Source: Welwitschia mirabilis (Eukaryota > Gnetophyta > Gnetopsida > Welwitschiales). Taken from it: DNA of 64,000 nucleotides. Position 1 is the first letter of the stretch, and each line of letters opens with the position of its first letter. The stretch is taken from the NCBI GenBank assembly GCA_051453625.1, contig JBOZIK010000001.1:73155549-73219548 (forward strand), read 5' to 3'. A program made the translations under genes and the position numbers. This document shows positions 47,790 through 61,241 of the stretch, piece by piece. Below the pieces are notes generated by a model that was given only the letters and a program-made list of their open reading frames with translations, was not told where the DNA came from and ran no database searches.

Positions 47790-49260
47790 GTAAGAAGAAC
47801 TCAACTAATTTAAACGGATGAAGTATGGGAGTTTGATCTAATATAGGATCACAGTGTTATGAGAATTAAATGGGTCTTCAAAAATAAATTAAATGAAAAT
47901 TTTAAAGTTGTAGGAAACAAATAAAGGTTAGTGACTCAAGTACATACCCCAATGAGAGGGATTAACTTTAAATAAACCTTTACACTAGTTGCTATACTTA
48001 TATCCATTTAAATTTTTCTAACCTTCTCTTCCTTTTATACTATTACAATTTATCAAATAGATGCTAAAAGTATTTTCATTAATGGATCATTAAATGAGTT
48101 ACTCTATTTAAAAAAACCCCCTAGTTTTGAAGAATTAGGGTATTCTAACCATGTTTACAAGTTAAAGAAAGAGCTCTATAGATTCAAGTAAGAACCATGG
48201 GCATATTATGAAAAAGTAACCTCTTTTATTATTGAACATAATTTATTAGAGGTAAAATTAAAAAAGGCTTTGATTATCAAAAAACTAAATTTGGTTTTCT
48301 ACTTGTTCAAAATTATGTTGATGATATTATGTTTGGCTCAACCTTAGATTCTATGGTTCATGATTTTACTAGACATATGACTGACCATTATGATTTTACT
48401 ATACATATGACTAACCATTTTGAAATGAATTATCTTGGTAAGCTACACATGTTTTGTAGATCATAGATCAAACAAAGTATAACTGATGTTTTCTTATCAT
48501 AATAGAAATTTACACATAAATTGTTCAATAACTTTAGATTAGAAAATAGTAAACCTACCTCTATGCCCATGGAAATGAATGATAATATTAATGTTGATGA
48601 TAAGGTAAAGATGTGGATACCAAACTACATCATAGCATGATTAGAATCATTCTCCGCCTCATAGTAAGTAGATGAAACATTACATTTGTAGTAGGACTAT
48701 GTGTCTAGTATCAAGATAAACTTAAGAGTTACATTTAAAAATAATTAAGAGGATTCTCAAGTATGTGAATGAAATTTTATACTATGATATTTACTTTCTA
48801 AGAGAATCTACTTTACAACTTTATAAATATCATAATGCTAATTGAGCTAAGTCTAGACAACATAGGAAAAGTACTTGTCTTTACTATCTCTTTGTAGGAT
48901 ATTTTTTAATTAGTTGGAATAGCAAGAAGCAATCATATGTTTCCTTTTAAACCATTAAAGCCAAATATGTAGTAGCTAATAGTTGTGTAGGACAAGCTTT
49001 ATGCGTCTGTTATGTACTTAAGGACTTAGACATTACTAAACTTTATACTTCAACATATTGTAATAACTCTAATTCAATAATAATCTCTAAGAATCATGTC
49101 CTTCATTCTAAAATCAATCACATTAACATTTGGTATAATATTAGTAAGGGCCATGTAGAGCACAAGGATATCCACCTTAAATACATTTCCATTGATCATC
49201 AGCTAGCTATTATTCTTATCAAATCTCTTTCTTAAGACCAGTTTATCACAATTTGTAAAT
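47790..49260 (+). pseudogene. copia reverse transcriptase and RNase H remnant
   Basis: Reverse transcriptase starts with the EELN..F segment (about 47800). It includes YQMDAKSIFINGSLNELLYL (about 48050-48110), equivalent to QIDVKSAFLNG. The catalytic box YVDDI is still intact (48314-48328, NYVDDIMFGST). RNase H follows: KSRQHRKSTCLYYLFVGYFL (about 48850-48910), TIKAKYVVANSCVGQAL (about 48950-49000), and the 3' part SKNHVLHSKINHINIWY (about 49085-49140). It ends near KSLS at 49230. Stops and small frameshifts disable it. Confidence 0.9.
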
Positions 49261-49348
49261 CATTCAATATTGGTCTTATCCTTGAATTATTAACTTATCT
49301 CATCTTCTTGATATACTTAAAACCCCTTGTTCATGTCTTTTCATATTG

Positions 49349-49353
49349 TAGGT
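49349..49353. other. target-site duplication, left copy (TAGGT)
   Basis: TAGGT immediately before the nested element's 5' LTR; identical to 56987-56991 immediately after its 3' LTR. A 5-bp duplication is the standard mark of LTR-element integration. Confidence 0.75.
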
Positions 49354-50536
49354 TTATAACATGTAAAACTTAATAACTATATTAAGTATATCAACTAATT
49401 TAGCTTAAATAAAAATATTAAATTAACTTTTTTTAATGAAAATATTCCTTTTATCACTTTTAATATCATTTATAAAGTTATGCATTTTCCCATGATGGTT
49501 TTACATATTATACTACATTCTAGAGCACATGTGAAAAGATGAAAGAATTCCAGTGGAAAATGCTAGTGACATTAATGGCCTAGATGTAGTGCTAGTCTTA
49601 TGAAAAATCATTTTAAAATTTACATTTTGGAATTATCTTGAAAAAACAAACAAATTCCAATTATGATATTAGATAGTTACAACATTAAAATTAGTTAAAA
49701 TCTTTAACTACAAAAGTGTTACATTTTTACTATTAAAATCTAAATGAAAAAGCCTATTTGTAAAACCTTAATCATGTATTTGCCTATAGAAAGGGCCAAG
49801 TACCACTCATTATAAAATATTTAGCTAGAGAAATCTTAGTACCCCTTTGAACATAGGATCATAATTATGTCATTCTAATCTTTCTCTTTGGAAGTGGGGT
49901 AGCCTCAAAACTAACTTGATGATTTTACATCAACCTTAGATTTATTTATTTAGTGTCTTATAATTTTTGCTATTCTATTAATAAAAGATGTTAGTTCTTC
50001 CTTCTTCATTTTAAATTGCAAGTCATTTTATACATTTAATGTTAAATTGAATCTATGTGTTTACTAGGTATTTTCCCTTACGTCGGTCTCTCTTACTTAT
50101 CTTTTGGTTTATAATTTATCTTTACTTGATGATATTTACGAATTATCTTCCTACTTGTCTTATTTACATTTAGATTGTAACGACCCAAAGTAATTAAGGT
50201 ATCTCACCACTACTCATGTAGTGAATAGAAGTATGTCATCATAATCTGAGCTATAACAAATTCATCTTTTTAAGGATTAGTTATAAATTTACACTATATC
50301 ATTAAATAGAAGTATTTATTTTTTAGAATATATAATTTAGTTCTTTGAGTGTGTATTTACTTTTATAATTTCATCATTTAAAATACCTTTAATTACTTCT
50401 AGTTTTACTTGATTCTACTTATAGTTTTTCTTTACATTGTTTCATCATTTTCTACTAGAGTTATTCCTAGGAAGAAAATTATACAAGTACTTGCTATAAT
50501 GTGAGTCTTAGTTAATTTATAAAAGTTGATTACAAA
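49354..50536 (+). repeat. 5' LTR of the nested element
   Basis: 1183 bp, colinear with 55791-56986 (shared blocks include TATTTTCCCATGATG and TCTCACCACTACTCATGT). A weak primer-site candidate, TATTATCAGGGG, lies at 50551-50562. Confidence 0.8.
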
Positions 50537-51074
50537 TAGCTTTTTTGCATTATTATCAGGGGTAATGACATAGCAGCTTATAGTAGACATGTACAACTTT
50601 TTATTTCTTACATTTTAGTTACTACATTTTTTATTTTTTTCACTTTAGTGGCTAGTACTGATTCCTTTTAGTATTATCTAAGTTAGTCCTACTTTTTTTT
50701 TCTACATTTCCTTACCTTTTTTTTATTATGTAATGGTGGGTAATAATCCATTTTTTATGACATCAAATCTAGTCTAGCTCATTTAAGCTTTTGTAAATCT
50801 TTTTAACCCTAACTTGAGAAATATTCTACCATATCAATCTTTGTGATTATAGGGTTAACTAGTTTTCTATAGGTCTCACTACTTGATTTCCCTCAAATAA
50901 AGCACTAAGCAATGAAGAGTGAAGAAAAATTAATGACATCATTGATTAACAAGACAAATAAGAGCCTTATTTTTCATCTCTTATTCTTTACTACAGTTTC
51001 AATTTAGTAGTTTAGTTTTAGCTTTCATGTGCATTAAAATAGCTTTATATTTTTATTTCAAAATTTTTTACAAA

Positions 51075-51468
51075 NNNNNNNNNNNNNNNNNNNNNNNNNN
51101 NNNNNNNNNNNNNNNNNNNNNNNNNNNNNNNNNNNNNNNNNNNNNNNNNNNNNNNNNNNNNNNNNNNNNNNNNNNNNNNNNNNNNNNNNNNNNNNNNNNN
51201 NNNNNNNNNNNNNNNNNNNNNNNNNNNNNNNNNNNNNNNNNNNNNNNNNNNNNNNNNNNNNNNNNNNNNNNNNNNNNNNNNNNNNNNNNNNNNNNNNNNN
51301 NNNNNNNNNNNNNNNNNNNNNNNNNNNNNNNNNNNNNNNNNNNNNNNNNNNNNNNNNNNNNNNNNNNNNNNNNNNNNNNNNNNNNNNNNNNNNNNNNNNN
51401 NNNNNNNNNNNNNNNNNNNNNNNNNNNNNNNNNNNNNNNNNNNNNNNNNNNNNNNNNNNNNNNNNNNN
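51075..51468. other. assembly gap, 394 N
   Basis: Unknown bases within the 5' half of the nested element's interior. The flanks are not duplicated. Confidence 0.95.
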
Positions 51469-52739
51469 CCCTCTAAGAACATATCACATGAAGGATCTCA
51501 TGAAGGTCTGTAGAAACAATAACGTAATAAAAATGAATAATCCATCTTATAAACCTTTATCTTAACAACATACCTACCTCAAATAAAGAACTACTTAAAA
51601 TTTAGCAAGCCCATTTTTCAAACTAATACCCAATTTAAAAACCTTATCAATATGTTTTCTAGAACTAGTTAAAGTTTCTTAACAACTCTTCCCCTAGGAA
51701 ATCTCCAAGAGACTACTTACAATCGCAATGCCTAGGAATATATTTCTATATAGTTTAATTCCTAGTAGGATGCAAAATAAATTTTAAGCCATATACTATC
51801 AAATTTGTTGTACACTTTTATGGCCTTAGATCTAAATACCTGTGCTTGCATTTAAAATAATTTGGATGTATGCTATTTATCATGCCCTAGTATCCTAACA
51901 ACACAGATATACTCAAGTTAATCCTATTCCCTTTATCCTTAAAAGAAGAAGTAAAAGCTAGGTTATACACCATGAAACCTTTCTCTATTATAACTTGTGA
52001 TAACTTGAATACATATTTCACTTTCAAACTTATCTTTAGTCATAAAACCAATGCTTAAAGATAAGAAATAGTGAACTATCAACAGAAATATCATGAAATA
52101 TTCTCACACACATTAGAAAGGTTTAAGAACCTTTTATAAAAATTTCCATAACATGGATTTAAATTAGGTAGAGTTATCATATTATTCTACAAATTGTTAT
52201 TCTCAAATAATAGGCAATTGGTAGAAATGGTGGGCAGGGGTAGTTGCTTCAACCTTGACATAAATAAAGTTTGAAACTATTTAGAATCTATTGCAAGAAG
52301 TTCTAAAAATTAAAAGGAACTTAATAAACTATCTAGATTCAAATATTTGGTTAGATCTATAAGCATCTTTAGAGAGTACTTGATAATTTTAATATTATCA
52401 ACTAAATTAATGAGATTTTAAAAAAAATTAAAGTCCTTCACTTCATAGACCAAATTTATAGCCTTTAAAATTGAATGCCTAATGTATAATATAAATTTCT
52501 ATAAAACAGTCAAGTATTCTCATATATCCCTTTTCCAAAATAATATTAATAGAAAGGTCAATGTCATAGGATAACATTGGAAGAATAACAAAATAACCCA
52601 TACTCAAATACCTGTAATCTTGAGTGAAAGAACCATTTATACTTTTCTTATAGATAAGAAAATAACTATAACTATGTTTTATTAATTAGTCTAGAAATTT
52701 ATTTCCTTCATGTTTCCATTATTACCCTTTATTTTTAGT

Positions 52740-53880
52740 CTAGTACCATTCATCCCATCATTTCACATCATCAAATCACCAACCTTCTCTATCTAATCCA
52801 TTATAAGAAACACTAAAAAATTTCATTGAATCTAAAACCCAAATTAACCTGGACCAATAGGAAACTAATAGCCAAAATTATTCCACCTTTAAAAAGCTTG
52901 AGAAGAACATCTAAGAGCTTCAAAAAACCACAATTCACATCCCCTTATCACTAAATCATCATGAACTTATTAAACTCTTAATTAATATATAACCAAATCA
53001 TAGAAAAGTCAAAATTATAAAACAAATAAATCCTAATCACATTGAAAAAACCAAGGCTATACACTTAGTAGATGGAAAAAAATAAACCAAAAACTAAAGC
53101 AAGACCAAATGAATGATGAAAACATACTTCTAAAGAACAATAAGAAAATGAAAATAGTAAAGAAAACTAAAAATCCCCTATCCACTTACCTAAATCCTTC
53201 ACCATTTTAACAATAATTGAAAAAGAAAAACATAGCTAGAAAACATTTAGAGGACTTAGATATTTTTAAGGAGGTAAAAATTAACATGCCTCTTTTAGAA
53301 GTAATAAAACAAGTACCCTCTCACATAAAATTTCTTAATGATATGTGCACAAGTAAGAGGTAGATACATGTTAAGAAGAAGGAAATTCTAGCACAACAGA
53401 CTAGCATAATTATATCAAATTAAATTTTACCTAAGTATAAATATCTTGGTTGTTCAATGATATCCATTACAAATAAAGATAAAAACATTATGGAAGCCTA
53501 TTATATTTGGAATGGGTGTTAATCTCTTACTCCATTCTACTTATTAGGATCTTGGCTTAAATGATCTTAAAAAAACAAAAATCTAATTGCGATTAGCTAA
53601 AAACTCTTTGAAATCATCACTAAAAATAATAAAGATGTAATAGTTTAAGTAGATAATTGCTTTTTGCTGATAGACTTCATCATTTTATAAATTGAATGAA
53701 CAAGACATAATTCAGTTCTCATTATTTTAGATGGGCATTTCCTTGTAACATCTAATGTTTTTAATAATTGTAAGAATGGTCTAATGAAAATGTTATTTGA
53801 CAATATAACAGTGGATTTGAACATTTTTAATACCATAAATTACCAATGGATGTTAATTAAGTTAATTTTATTAATTAAAT
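52740..53880 (+). pseudogene. gypsy-type gag tail and aspartic protease remnant
   Basis: Decayed coding region in the nested element. LLEVIKQVPSHIKFLNDMCT (about 53300-53360) is the conserved gag segment before the protease in plant gypsy elements, usually IPLLDAIKQVP..KFLK..C. The protease domain follows and ends with DGHFLVTSNVFNNCKNGLMK (53729-53790), which corresponds to the GRPFLATA..N..GLMKL segment. The active-site triad between them (about 53480-53510) is no longer readable. An Athila-like source is inferred from these motifs. No pol domains follow. Confidence 0.75.
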
Positions 53881-55790
53881 TCATGTTCTTAAATCTTATC
53901 CTCATGAGAAAAATGTCTTTTCTCCTCATCTATCTTATGACCCTTCTACTGCTTTAGAGGCACCCTTTGAGAAATTATTAGAAAAGCATAAAAATGTCAT
54001 ATGTTGGACTTCTTTTAATTTTAAATACTTATAGTCTATTATTTGCACTTTCTCTATCCTTTACGAATTCTTAAAATTATGTGTAGAGTCATCTCATGAA
54101 AATTTTGTCCTTCCTATCTCTTCTCTTCATATCCATTCTCTTTAGTTTGAACCAAATGATTACAACATTTTTTAGTCTTTCTTCTTGCAATTAATTTAAA
54201 ATCCTCCCTATAGTTATACCTTTAATTATTTAATTCAATTCAAAAAAAACCAAATGATACCCAAGGATGTTTTCTTTATAGAGAACTTTAGTCATCATCA
54301 TTTATTCAATCATTCCTTAGAGACTTTTCATTCATCTATTCCATTTTCAAACCACTTCATTAAGCCCACAAATCATTAATCATCCCATATACCTATGAAT
54401 TCATAAGACTTAATAAACCTGATAGATAATCTTTAATAATTAACCTAATAATAAGTGATTATTTCATCATTGCAAGTTTTGGTAGAGATCAAATGCACTT
54501 GTATTCTTTAAGAGGAGGTTATGCTTATTTGAGTTATTTTGTTAATATTATCTTCACTTCAGATCTCTAGTTTTGTAATGTTTAATGGATTAAAATGTGA
54601 AATATACTTATATGTTGTACCTCTTTCATTTTCAAGAATCTATGATGACAAGGTTAAATCTTAATTAGACTAATGAGTCAATGACCCCTATCATGTGTAT
54701 GTATGTATTTACATATAAAGAGTAGAATCAATAAGAAAAAATATAACATCTCTTCTCTAGAAATACATGATATCTTTGGTAAAAATATGTTTAGTTAATT
54801 GCATTGAGGCTATGTATGATCATTAGAAATGCATCTCTAGTGATCTAGTTATGTCATGATCAACTAAATTAGGGCTATAGATACTTACTAGTAATGCAAC
54901 ATTGATTTCTTTAATGACAACATGCTTAACTTTGTTGGAAGAAAATGCCATAAAATTGATTGCTTAGTAAGGATCTTAATGCTTGAAATAGAAATAAAAT
55001 TTAAAAATAAAAGGTGTAAAATAGGTTTTCTTATTTTATTCTTTCTTTAAGTTTTGTACTTGAGATTTGCCACTAAATCTTGAATTTTCATGAGTTGTTT
55101 AGTTAACATTATACTTGTTTGGCATTAAGATCCATTAAATAAACCTAAAATTTATAAATCTATAATAAAATAAAATCATTATCTTATGTAATTTATCTCT
55201 TTTATTCATAGGCTACATGGTCGAATCTCATTCATATTGCCATTTTCCATTTTACATCCAACTACTATCATTTTCATGTCATCTCTAGTCTATGAGAAAT
55301 ATGTCATGATGCATAAATGTTTTTATTATGAACTAATCTTTTACTCCATGTTTATCTAAGAAAGACAAACTCGAGCTATTGACAAGAAGAGATTGGTTGA
55401 AAGTTATAAATTGTGATTTCTCATTAGATAGCCTTTTCCTTGTATTATAGTTTATTTTTATTGATTTCTATTATTATTTTTAAAATAAAATAACGTATCA
55501 TGAAACATTTTTCTAAGGGTGCATCAATGTGTCCTCAAGAATTAAATTGAAGTTTCTCTATCCTTTTAAAGTTTAGATAAAGTTTACTTTTGATTATAAG
55601 ATATACCATCCACTTTTTTCAAGAAAATTTTTTATTTTCATGCCTTATTTTTTAAAAACAAATTAGCCAAAACATTTTTAAGTTTGCAAAATTTTTATAT
55701 AATTAATTTGTTTATTCAAATCTTTTCATGTTAATTATCCTTAACCACCTTTTTTTGCTAAGGTTCTAGCAAAAGTCTGATTGATGGATG

Positions 55791-56986
55791 TGGTAACATG
55801 TAAAAATTGATATTTGTATCAAGTATACCCAGCGAATTTATTGTAATAAAGATATTAGATTAACTATTTTATTGTGAAAATGTGTCTTGTATCATTTTTA
55901 ATGTTATTTATAAATTTATGTATTTTCCCATGATGATTCCATATGTTCTACTACATTTTTAAGGACATGTACAAAAATGAAACAATTTCAATAAAAAGTG
56001 CTAGTAGCACTAGTGATTTAAATGATAGTGCTAGTTTCTTAAACTAAACCATCTCCAAAGTTACATTCTAGGGTTACCTTGATAGAACAAATTGGTTCCA
56101 ATTATGAAGCCATATAGTTATTATATTAAAATCAACCAAAACCTTTATCCATAAAAGTGTCATTTTTTTATTGTAAAATACTAAACAGGAAATCCTAATT
56201 ATAAAATCCTCATCCTATATTTCCTTATAAAAAGGGCTAAGCACTCTAATTGTAACATCTTTTGACTAATGAAGGATTTGTACTCCTTTGACTGTAATAT
56301 CTTCATTTTGTCATTCTAAGATTCCCCATTGTGAGTAGGCAAGCATCAAAGCTAACTTGATTATTTTATATCAACCTTAGATTTATTTATTTAATGTATT
56401 ACAAGTTCTACTATTTTCTTATTAAAATATAGTAGCCTTTCCTTCTTAATTTTAAGTTATATTATAATTTTAATGCTTGATAAAATCTCATGTTTATTAG
56501 GTTATTCTTATTTTTCGAGTTAGTTTCTTTTGTTTATATGTTAGTTTATAGTTTATCTTTACTTGATGGTCTTTTGGCATTATTTTTCTACTTACCATGC
56601 TTACATTTAGGTTGTGATATAATAAGGTAACTTAAGAGATCTCACCACTACTCATGTGATGAATGATATTATGTCACTATGATTTAAGCCATAATGACTT
56701 AATATTTTTAAGAATTAATTAGGAATTTTCATTATATCATTGAATAAAAGTCTTTGTTTATTAGAATATTTAAGTTGATTCTTCAAGTATTAGTTCACTT
56801 CCATACTTAACTTCATTTGAAATCCCTTTAATCACTCTCTTAATTTGTAGGTTTACTTAATTCTACTTGTAGTTTTAGATTTCATTGTTTTACTATTTTC
56901 TCTTATAGGTATCCTTAAGGAGAAAATGTCACCAGAACTTGATACAACAAGAATCTCGATTAATTTATAAAATTCAATCATGAACA
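55791..56986 (+). repeat. 3' LTR of the nested element
   Basis: 1196 bp, starts TGGTAACATG and ends CATGAACA, followed by the TAGGT duplication. Preceded by a purine-richer tract, GATTGATGGATG. Confidence 0.8.
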
Positions 56987-56991
56987 TAGGT
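56987..56991. other. target-site duplication, right copy (TAGGT)
   Basis: Identical to 49349-49353 on the other side of the nested element. Confidence 0.75.
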
Positions 56992-58079
56992 ACATCTTCT
57001 CTTATTTTCTAAAATTTTTTCTTATCTATTATACACTTAACTAATTCTTACTAAATAGTTAACCCTATATAATTTAATCTTTTTTTATATGCCTATTTGT
57101 TCTAAAGTGATTGATCTCTTATCATTAACTTGTTAATCACCCTTATGTCATTTTTTCTTAAAAACTTAATTATTTATCAAGTAGTTAACCCCTCTTTGTT
57201 TAACCAATTAACTAGTCATAATTTTTTATTCTTACCCTTGCTTAGGTAGTTGACCATTATTCTTAGATTCTTAACTACCTCTATGTAAACTTTATCCTAA
57301 AATCCTCAAAATGGTCAACTACTTAATCTTATGAGTTAACTATCAACTATGAATTTCACCTCATATATACATGTAATGTGTTATTCTCATTTTTGTTTAC
57401 TTTTTCTAATTTTCTCTAATGTGTTCACTTGCTCTTATTATGATCCTAATTTTAAAGCCATTTTTTTAGTAATTATCGGCTATTTTCAATGTGTTTCAAC
57501 TCAATTTTAGTAATCCTCTTTATCGCTTTAGTGCATTTCAATAGGTTTGATTAAGGATCACATATATTCTCCATTTTCCTCTTTTTCCCCTTTTTTAATC
57601 TTTAATTATCAAGTTAGATTTAGATGTCATAAGAGTATCTTTACCTATTTTTGACTAGATCTAATTCATCATCATTAGTTTTATTAAATTTCATTAACAC
57701 ATGATATATTTTTAACAAATTTATCTTATCAAATGTTTGAGAATCTGCTCAAATAATGCATGATTTGTCATCTTTCTATGATTATTTGTCTAATTTCATC
57801 TATAACCATGCTGCATCTACATAAAAGTCTATATAGTTATATTTTAATTTTCATAATAAGTTTTTAAAAAATTATCTTAATGCTTTAAAACACTATAGTA
57901 ACTAATTTGTTATGTATTTTTGTATGATAGTAAAGATATCTCGGTTTCTCTCTCTCATTTTTTTCATGATCTATATTGTTAAATTAGGTTTCACCTTTGT
58001 TTAGGGTTATTCCTTGTACTATTATTATTTTAATATTGTCTTCTCATTTTTCATATTTGTATTTCATATCTCTAGTGGT

Positions 58080-59560
58080 TCTAATAGTGTGTTTTGAGTG
58101 CAAGATGGCTTCTAGAATTTCCAAGGCCCTAAAGGTAAGGAAGTAAAAGCTTCCACCTCTTATGGAAGATAAGTAGATCTATTTATCAGGATGAATAAGA
58201 AAGCTGAGATAAACTTTGATAGTGAATTCAAAACAAAGATAGTTCTTTAAGATAAAGCAGTAGACATAAACAGCTGCAAAGACTGCTACTAACCTAGTAG
58301 TATAGATATTTTAATACCAGGAATGGGAACCTCTTTTAATACCTCATTTAGAAGTAATTGCAAAGGTAGTAGGACTTTTTTGTGTCAACACAAAGATGGT
58401 TTCCATACGAGATGTTGTAATCAAGATTAAGATATTAGACATAGACTTTTAAGTAACTCCATATGTAATTATAGAAGTCTTGGATATCCCATGGAGTAAA
58501 CTGCATAACCTACATTTTGGTAGTTTTAACTACTAGAGAAATTCTAGCATTCCTATGATCTAATGGTTATGAGTTTGATTAGAAATTAACCATTACATTT
58601 AGAACCAAACATCCTATTATTATTTACAAGTTATTTCATCTTATCTTTAATTACATTATTCTCTTGGTTAATGGACACAAAGATGATATGACATTCTACT
58701 AGCTCACATTTCTTCATTGTCTTTACTTTCAAAAAATGCTATATGCACCTATGCATATATTTAAATATTTAGTGCATACTGCAGAATATGAGAGTAGGAC
58801 ATTATGATATGAAGGGCTAATTATACTATTTTGCAAGAAATATGTGACTCCTCTCCTATAGAATAGTGTTATAATTCTTCATCTCTCATAGCTTCTAAAT
58901 TACTCCACAGTTATTATATGTATATTTTTTAGGCTGGCTTTATTTCATAACCTATTATAGACATAGTTTCGTCCACTCCTCCTAGTCCACATTATTATGC
59001 TAACAAGTCCTGCAGTAGTATAGATTCTATAATGGACATGATTTAAGTCATATCCACCCAAATTTTTTAGAAGGAATATATCTAGTAGAACATAATTCAT
59101 TTTATTAAATAGATTAAAGAGGGAAAACATAGCAATAGCATTGAAGTAGCTTTCTCTCTAGAGCCTACCTATTCTAAGATATTAGAGTCCATTCTTCATG
59201 AGATTATTAAGGTTGAAAGATACCAAAAAAAGAAAGAGAAGAAGGATGCAAGTGCAGAGAAGGAGGAGGAGATAGAAGCAAAGTTAGAGGAAGAGAAGAA
59301 AAAGACCAAGAAATCATAGGAGTAATCAAAGGAGGATGACTCATGTGAGGAATCCACTATAACTATGAAGCCAATAGATAAGGCACACTTACCACCACCT
59401 AAGCATTCACATTCATCATCATCTCATGAGACCTCTTTCTTACATTGTTCTTTGGATCCATTTACATTATATCTGTCATTACCTCCACTCTTAAAGTATC
59501 TCCACCTTACAAACTTCATACTTTGAGCTACCTACTTTCATGTCAACTACCTAGTCTACT
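58080..59560 (+). pseudogene. env-like / plant transposon protein region of the copia element
   Basis: Frameshifted coding remnant between pol and the 3' LTR. Its first half resembles the plant-transposon domain often found downstream of pol in Sireviruses. Recognisable pieces are GLFCVNTKMVSIRDVVIKI (about 58370-58430), VTPYVIIEVLDIP (about 58455-58490), and a QKMLYAPMHIFKYLVHTAEY segment (about 58730-58790), parallel to the ..ESRTLPYG region. The second half is a Lys/Glu-rich coiled-coil stretch (about 59215-59330) followed by a Pro/Ser/His-rich tail. Its function, even in intact relatives, is unknown; env-like is a positional label. Confidence 0.6.
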
Positions 59561-60145
59561 TGTGTTGTAGGACTTAGTCAGCTCATGAAACATGAGGTAC
59601 AAATACCTTATGTGGATTAGACATAGAGTCTAACTAAACTCTTTGGTCATGTGATGTTATATTATTTTTCTTTATTTTCATGTTTTTATCCTTTTTTACC
59701 TTCCTTGTTATTGACGATAAAATGGTGAATCCATAGATTCTAAACTATAGACATTATATTTAAAACACATCTCTTATATTATATGTCATGCCATCTTTAA
59801 TTTGGCTTTTCATGACTAATATCATGTCATAAATTCCGTAGCTTGTTCTACCTTTTCTACTTTCTTAATAATCTTAATATGTAATGCAAATAACCACTCA
59901 ACCTAATTCCATATTTTGTGGTTCTAATTTTAAATTCTACTAATAGCGCTTTTTATCTTAAGAATATTCTAGTTCTTATTATTACGTATTGTTCATTTAC
60001 AAGATTTAATAAACATATTTAAATATGTTTTCCTAAGATATCTATTATATATATTATATTTTATAAGAGATGCACACATTAAGAAGAAGCATAGATCTAA
60101 GGGTAAATCATTTCATATTCAGTTATCATCTATGAAAAAGGGGCA

Positions 60146-61241
60146 TATTATTGCACCTTCTAGTTGTAAATTGATTATAAATTAAATCTCTCTAGTAAAC
60201 CCTAATACCTTAAATGTGTTGTAGGCTTTAAATAAATCCTACTAGTTAGAATCATAAGGTAAACATAAGATGTACCTGATACAGCACTAGAACTAAACAT
60301 AAGGAGGTTGAAATATAGTGAATAACTTCAAGAGAACTAGAAAAATACTTGGGCAATAAATTAGCCTTTATTTATCTAGCAATGACATGCCACAAAAACC
60401 TTACGACAACAATCAGCACTCAACTAGCTCCCTTTAAGGGATTAAGCACTTAATCTAGAAAAGTTTAAGATTCATTTTGTGGTTGATTAGATCATTCAAG
60501 AGTTTGAATGCCTAAAGATGTCTCCATACAAGAAGATTTCATTAAGGAATCAACTAAGAAAGAATAGAGGTTGACCAATTAATGGATCGATTAACACTCA
60601 TGAGGAGGTCAGCTAGTATGCATTTACTTGCAACTAGAACTAGCCATTAGAGACTAAATCAGATTATTGGATAAAGTTCTTGAAAGGATAAATAATTATA
60701 TTAAATGTTCTAATAGTTATGTAATAATAACTTATAGTAGTTAAAATCCACTTGATATAAATAGAATAACTATTATATGGATTAAAAACTTTTGACCTTT
60801 CGATCTATCAACTTCAATTATCTCTATCATGCACTCCATCTTTCTATGTCTAATATTCTATTTCATTGTACTACTCGCTACTATAATCTAAGTTGATTGG
60901 ACTTAAGGTTGAGCATTGCTTCAAAATCTTGCTTATAAGGTTGACAACTATTACAAACTATTGTTGGAGTGTGGTTAGAGGGTATACTTGGTTATAAAGA
61001 AAATAGGCTTGTTTTCTTTACCTTGTGCCTTTTCTATTTTATTTCATTAGTAGTTTCATTGTGCTAAATTGGTTAAATCATTAATTAGAATATTAATTTA
61101 ACTATTAGTTTATTTGAAATCAAATTTATTTTTATTACATTACAATTATTAGTATGCCAACTTAGTGTTGAACTTTTAGATTGCAAGAACTACTTAAGCT
61201 ATCCTATGCGCTCCTCTTGTCTAGGATATTTAGTTCTAACA
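60146..61241 (+). repeat. 3' LTR of the copia element
   Basis: 1096 bp partner of 43210-44317, beginning just after the GAAAAAGGGG tract and ending CTAACA. Confidence 0.8.

Larger units (their letters stand above)
49354..56986 (+). mobile_element. nested LTR element with gag and protease only (TR-GAG-like)
   Basis: LTRs 49354-50536 and 55791-56986 surround an interior of 5.25 kb. The interior has a gypsy-type (Athila-like by resemblance) gag tail and protease region. After the protease, at about 53,900, I find no reverse transcriptase, RNase H or integrase before the 3' LTR. That matches non-autonomous elements called TR-GAG, which rely on pol from another element. A 394-N gap (51075-51468) hides part of the presumed gag and is too short to hold a pol. 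A perfect TAGGT target-site duplication shows that it inserted into the copia element as a unit. Confidence 0.7.
43210..61241 (+). mobile_element. Ty1/copia (Sirevirus-like) element, interrupted
   Basis: A pair of LTRs of 1.1 kb, a primer-binding site, gag, protease remnant, integrase, reverse transcriptase, RNase H and then an env-like region before a GAAAAAGGGG polypurine tract (60134-60143). Integrase before RT defines Ty1/copia; the extra region after pol is characteristic of Sireviruses. A second LTR element of 7.6 kb (49354-56986) is inserted just downstream of pol. Without it the element is about 10.4 kb, in the normal Sirevirus range. All frames carry stops. No target-site duplication was recognised. 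Confidence 0.85.
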
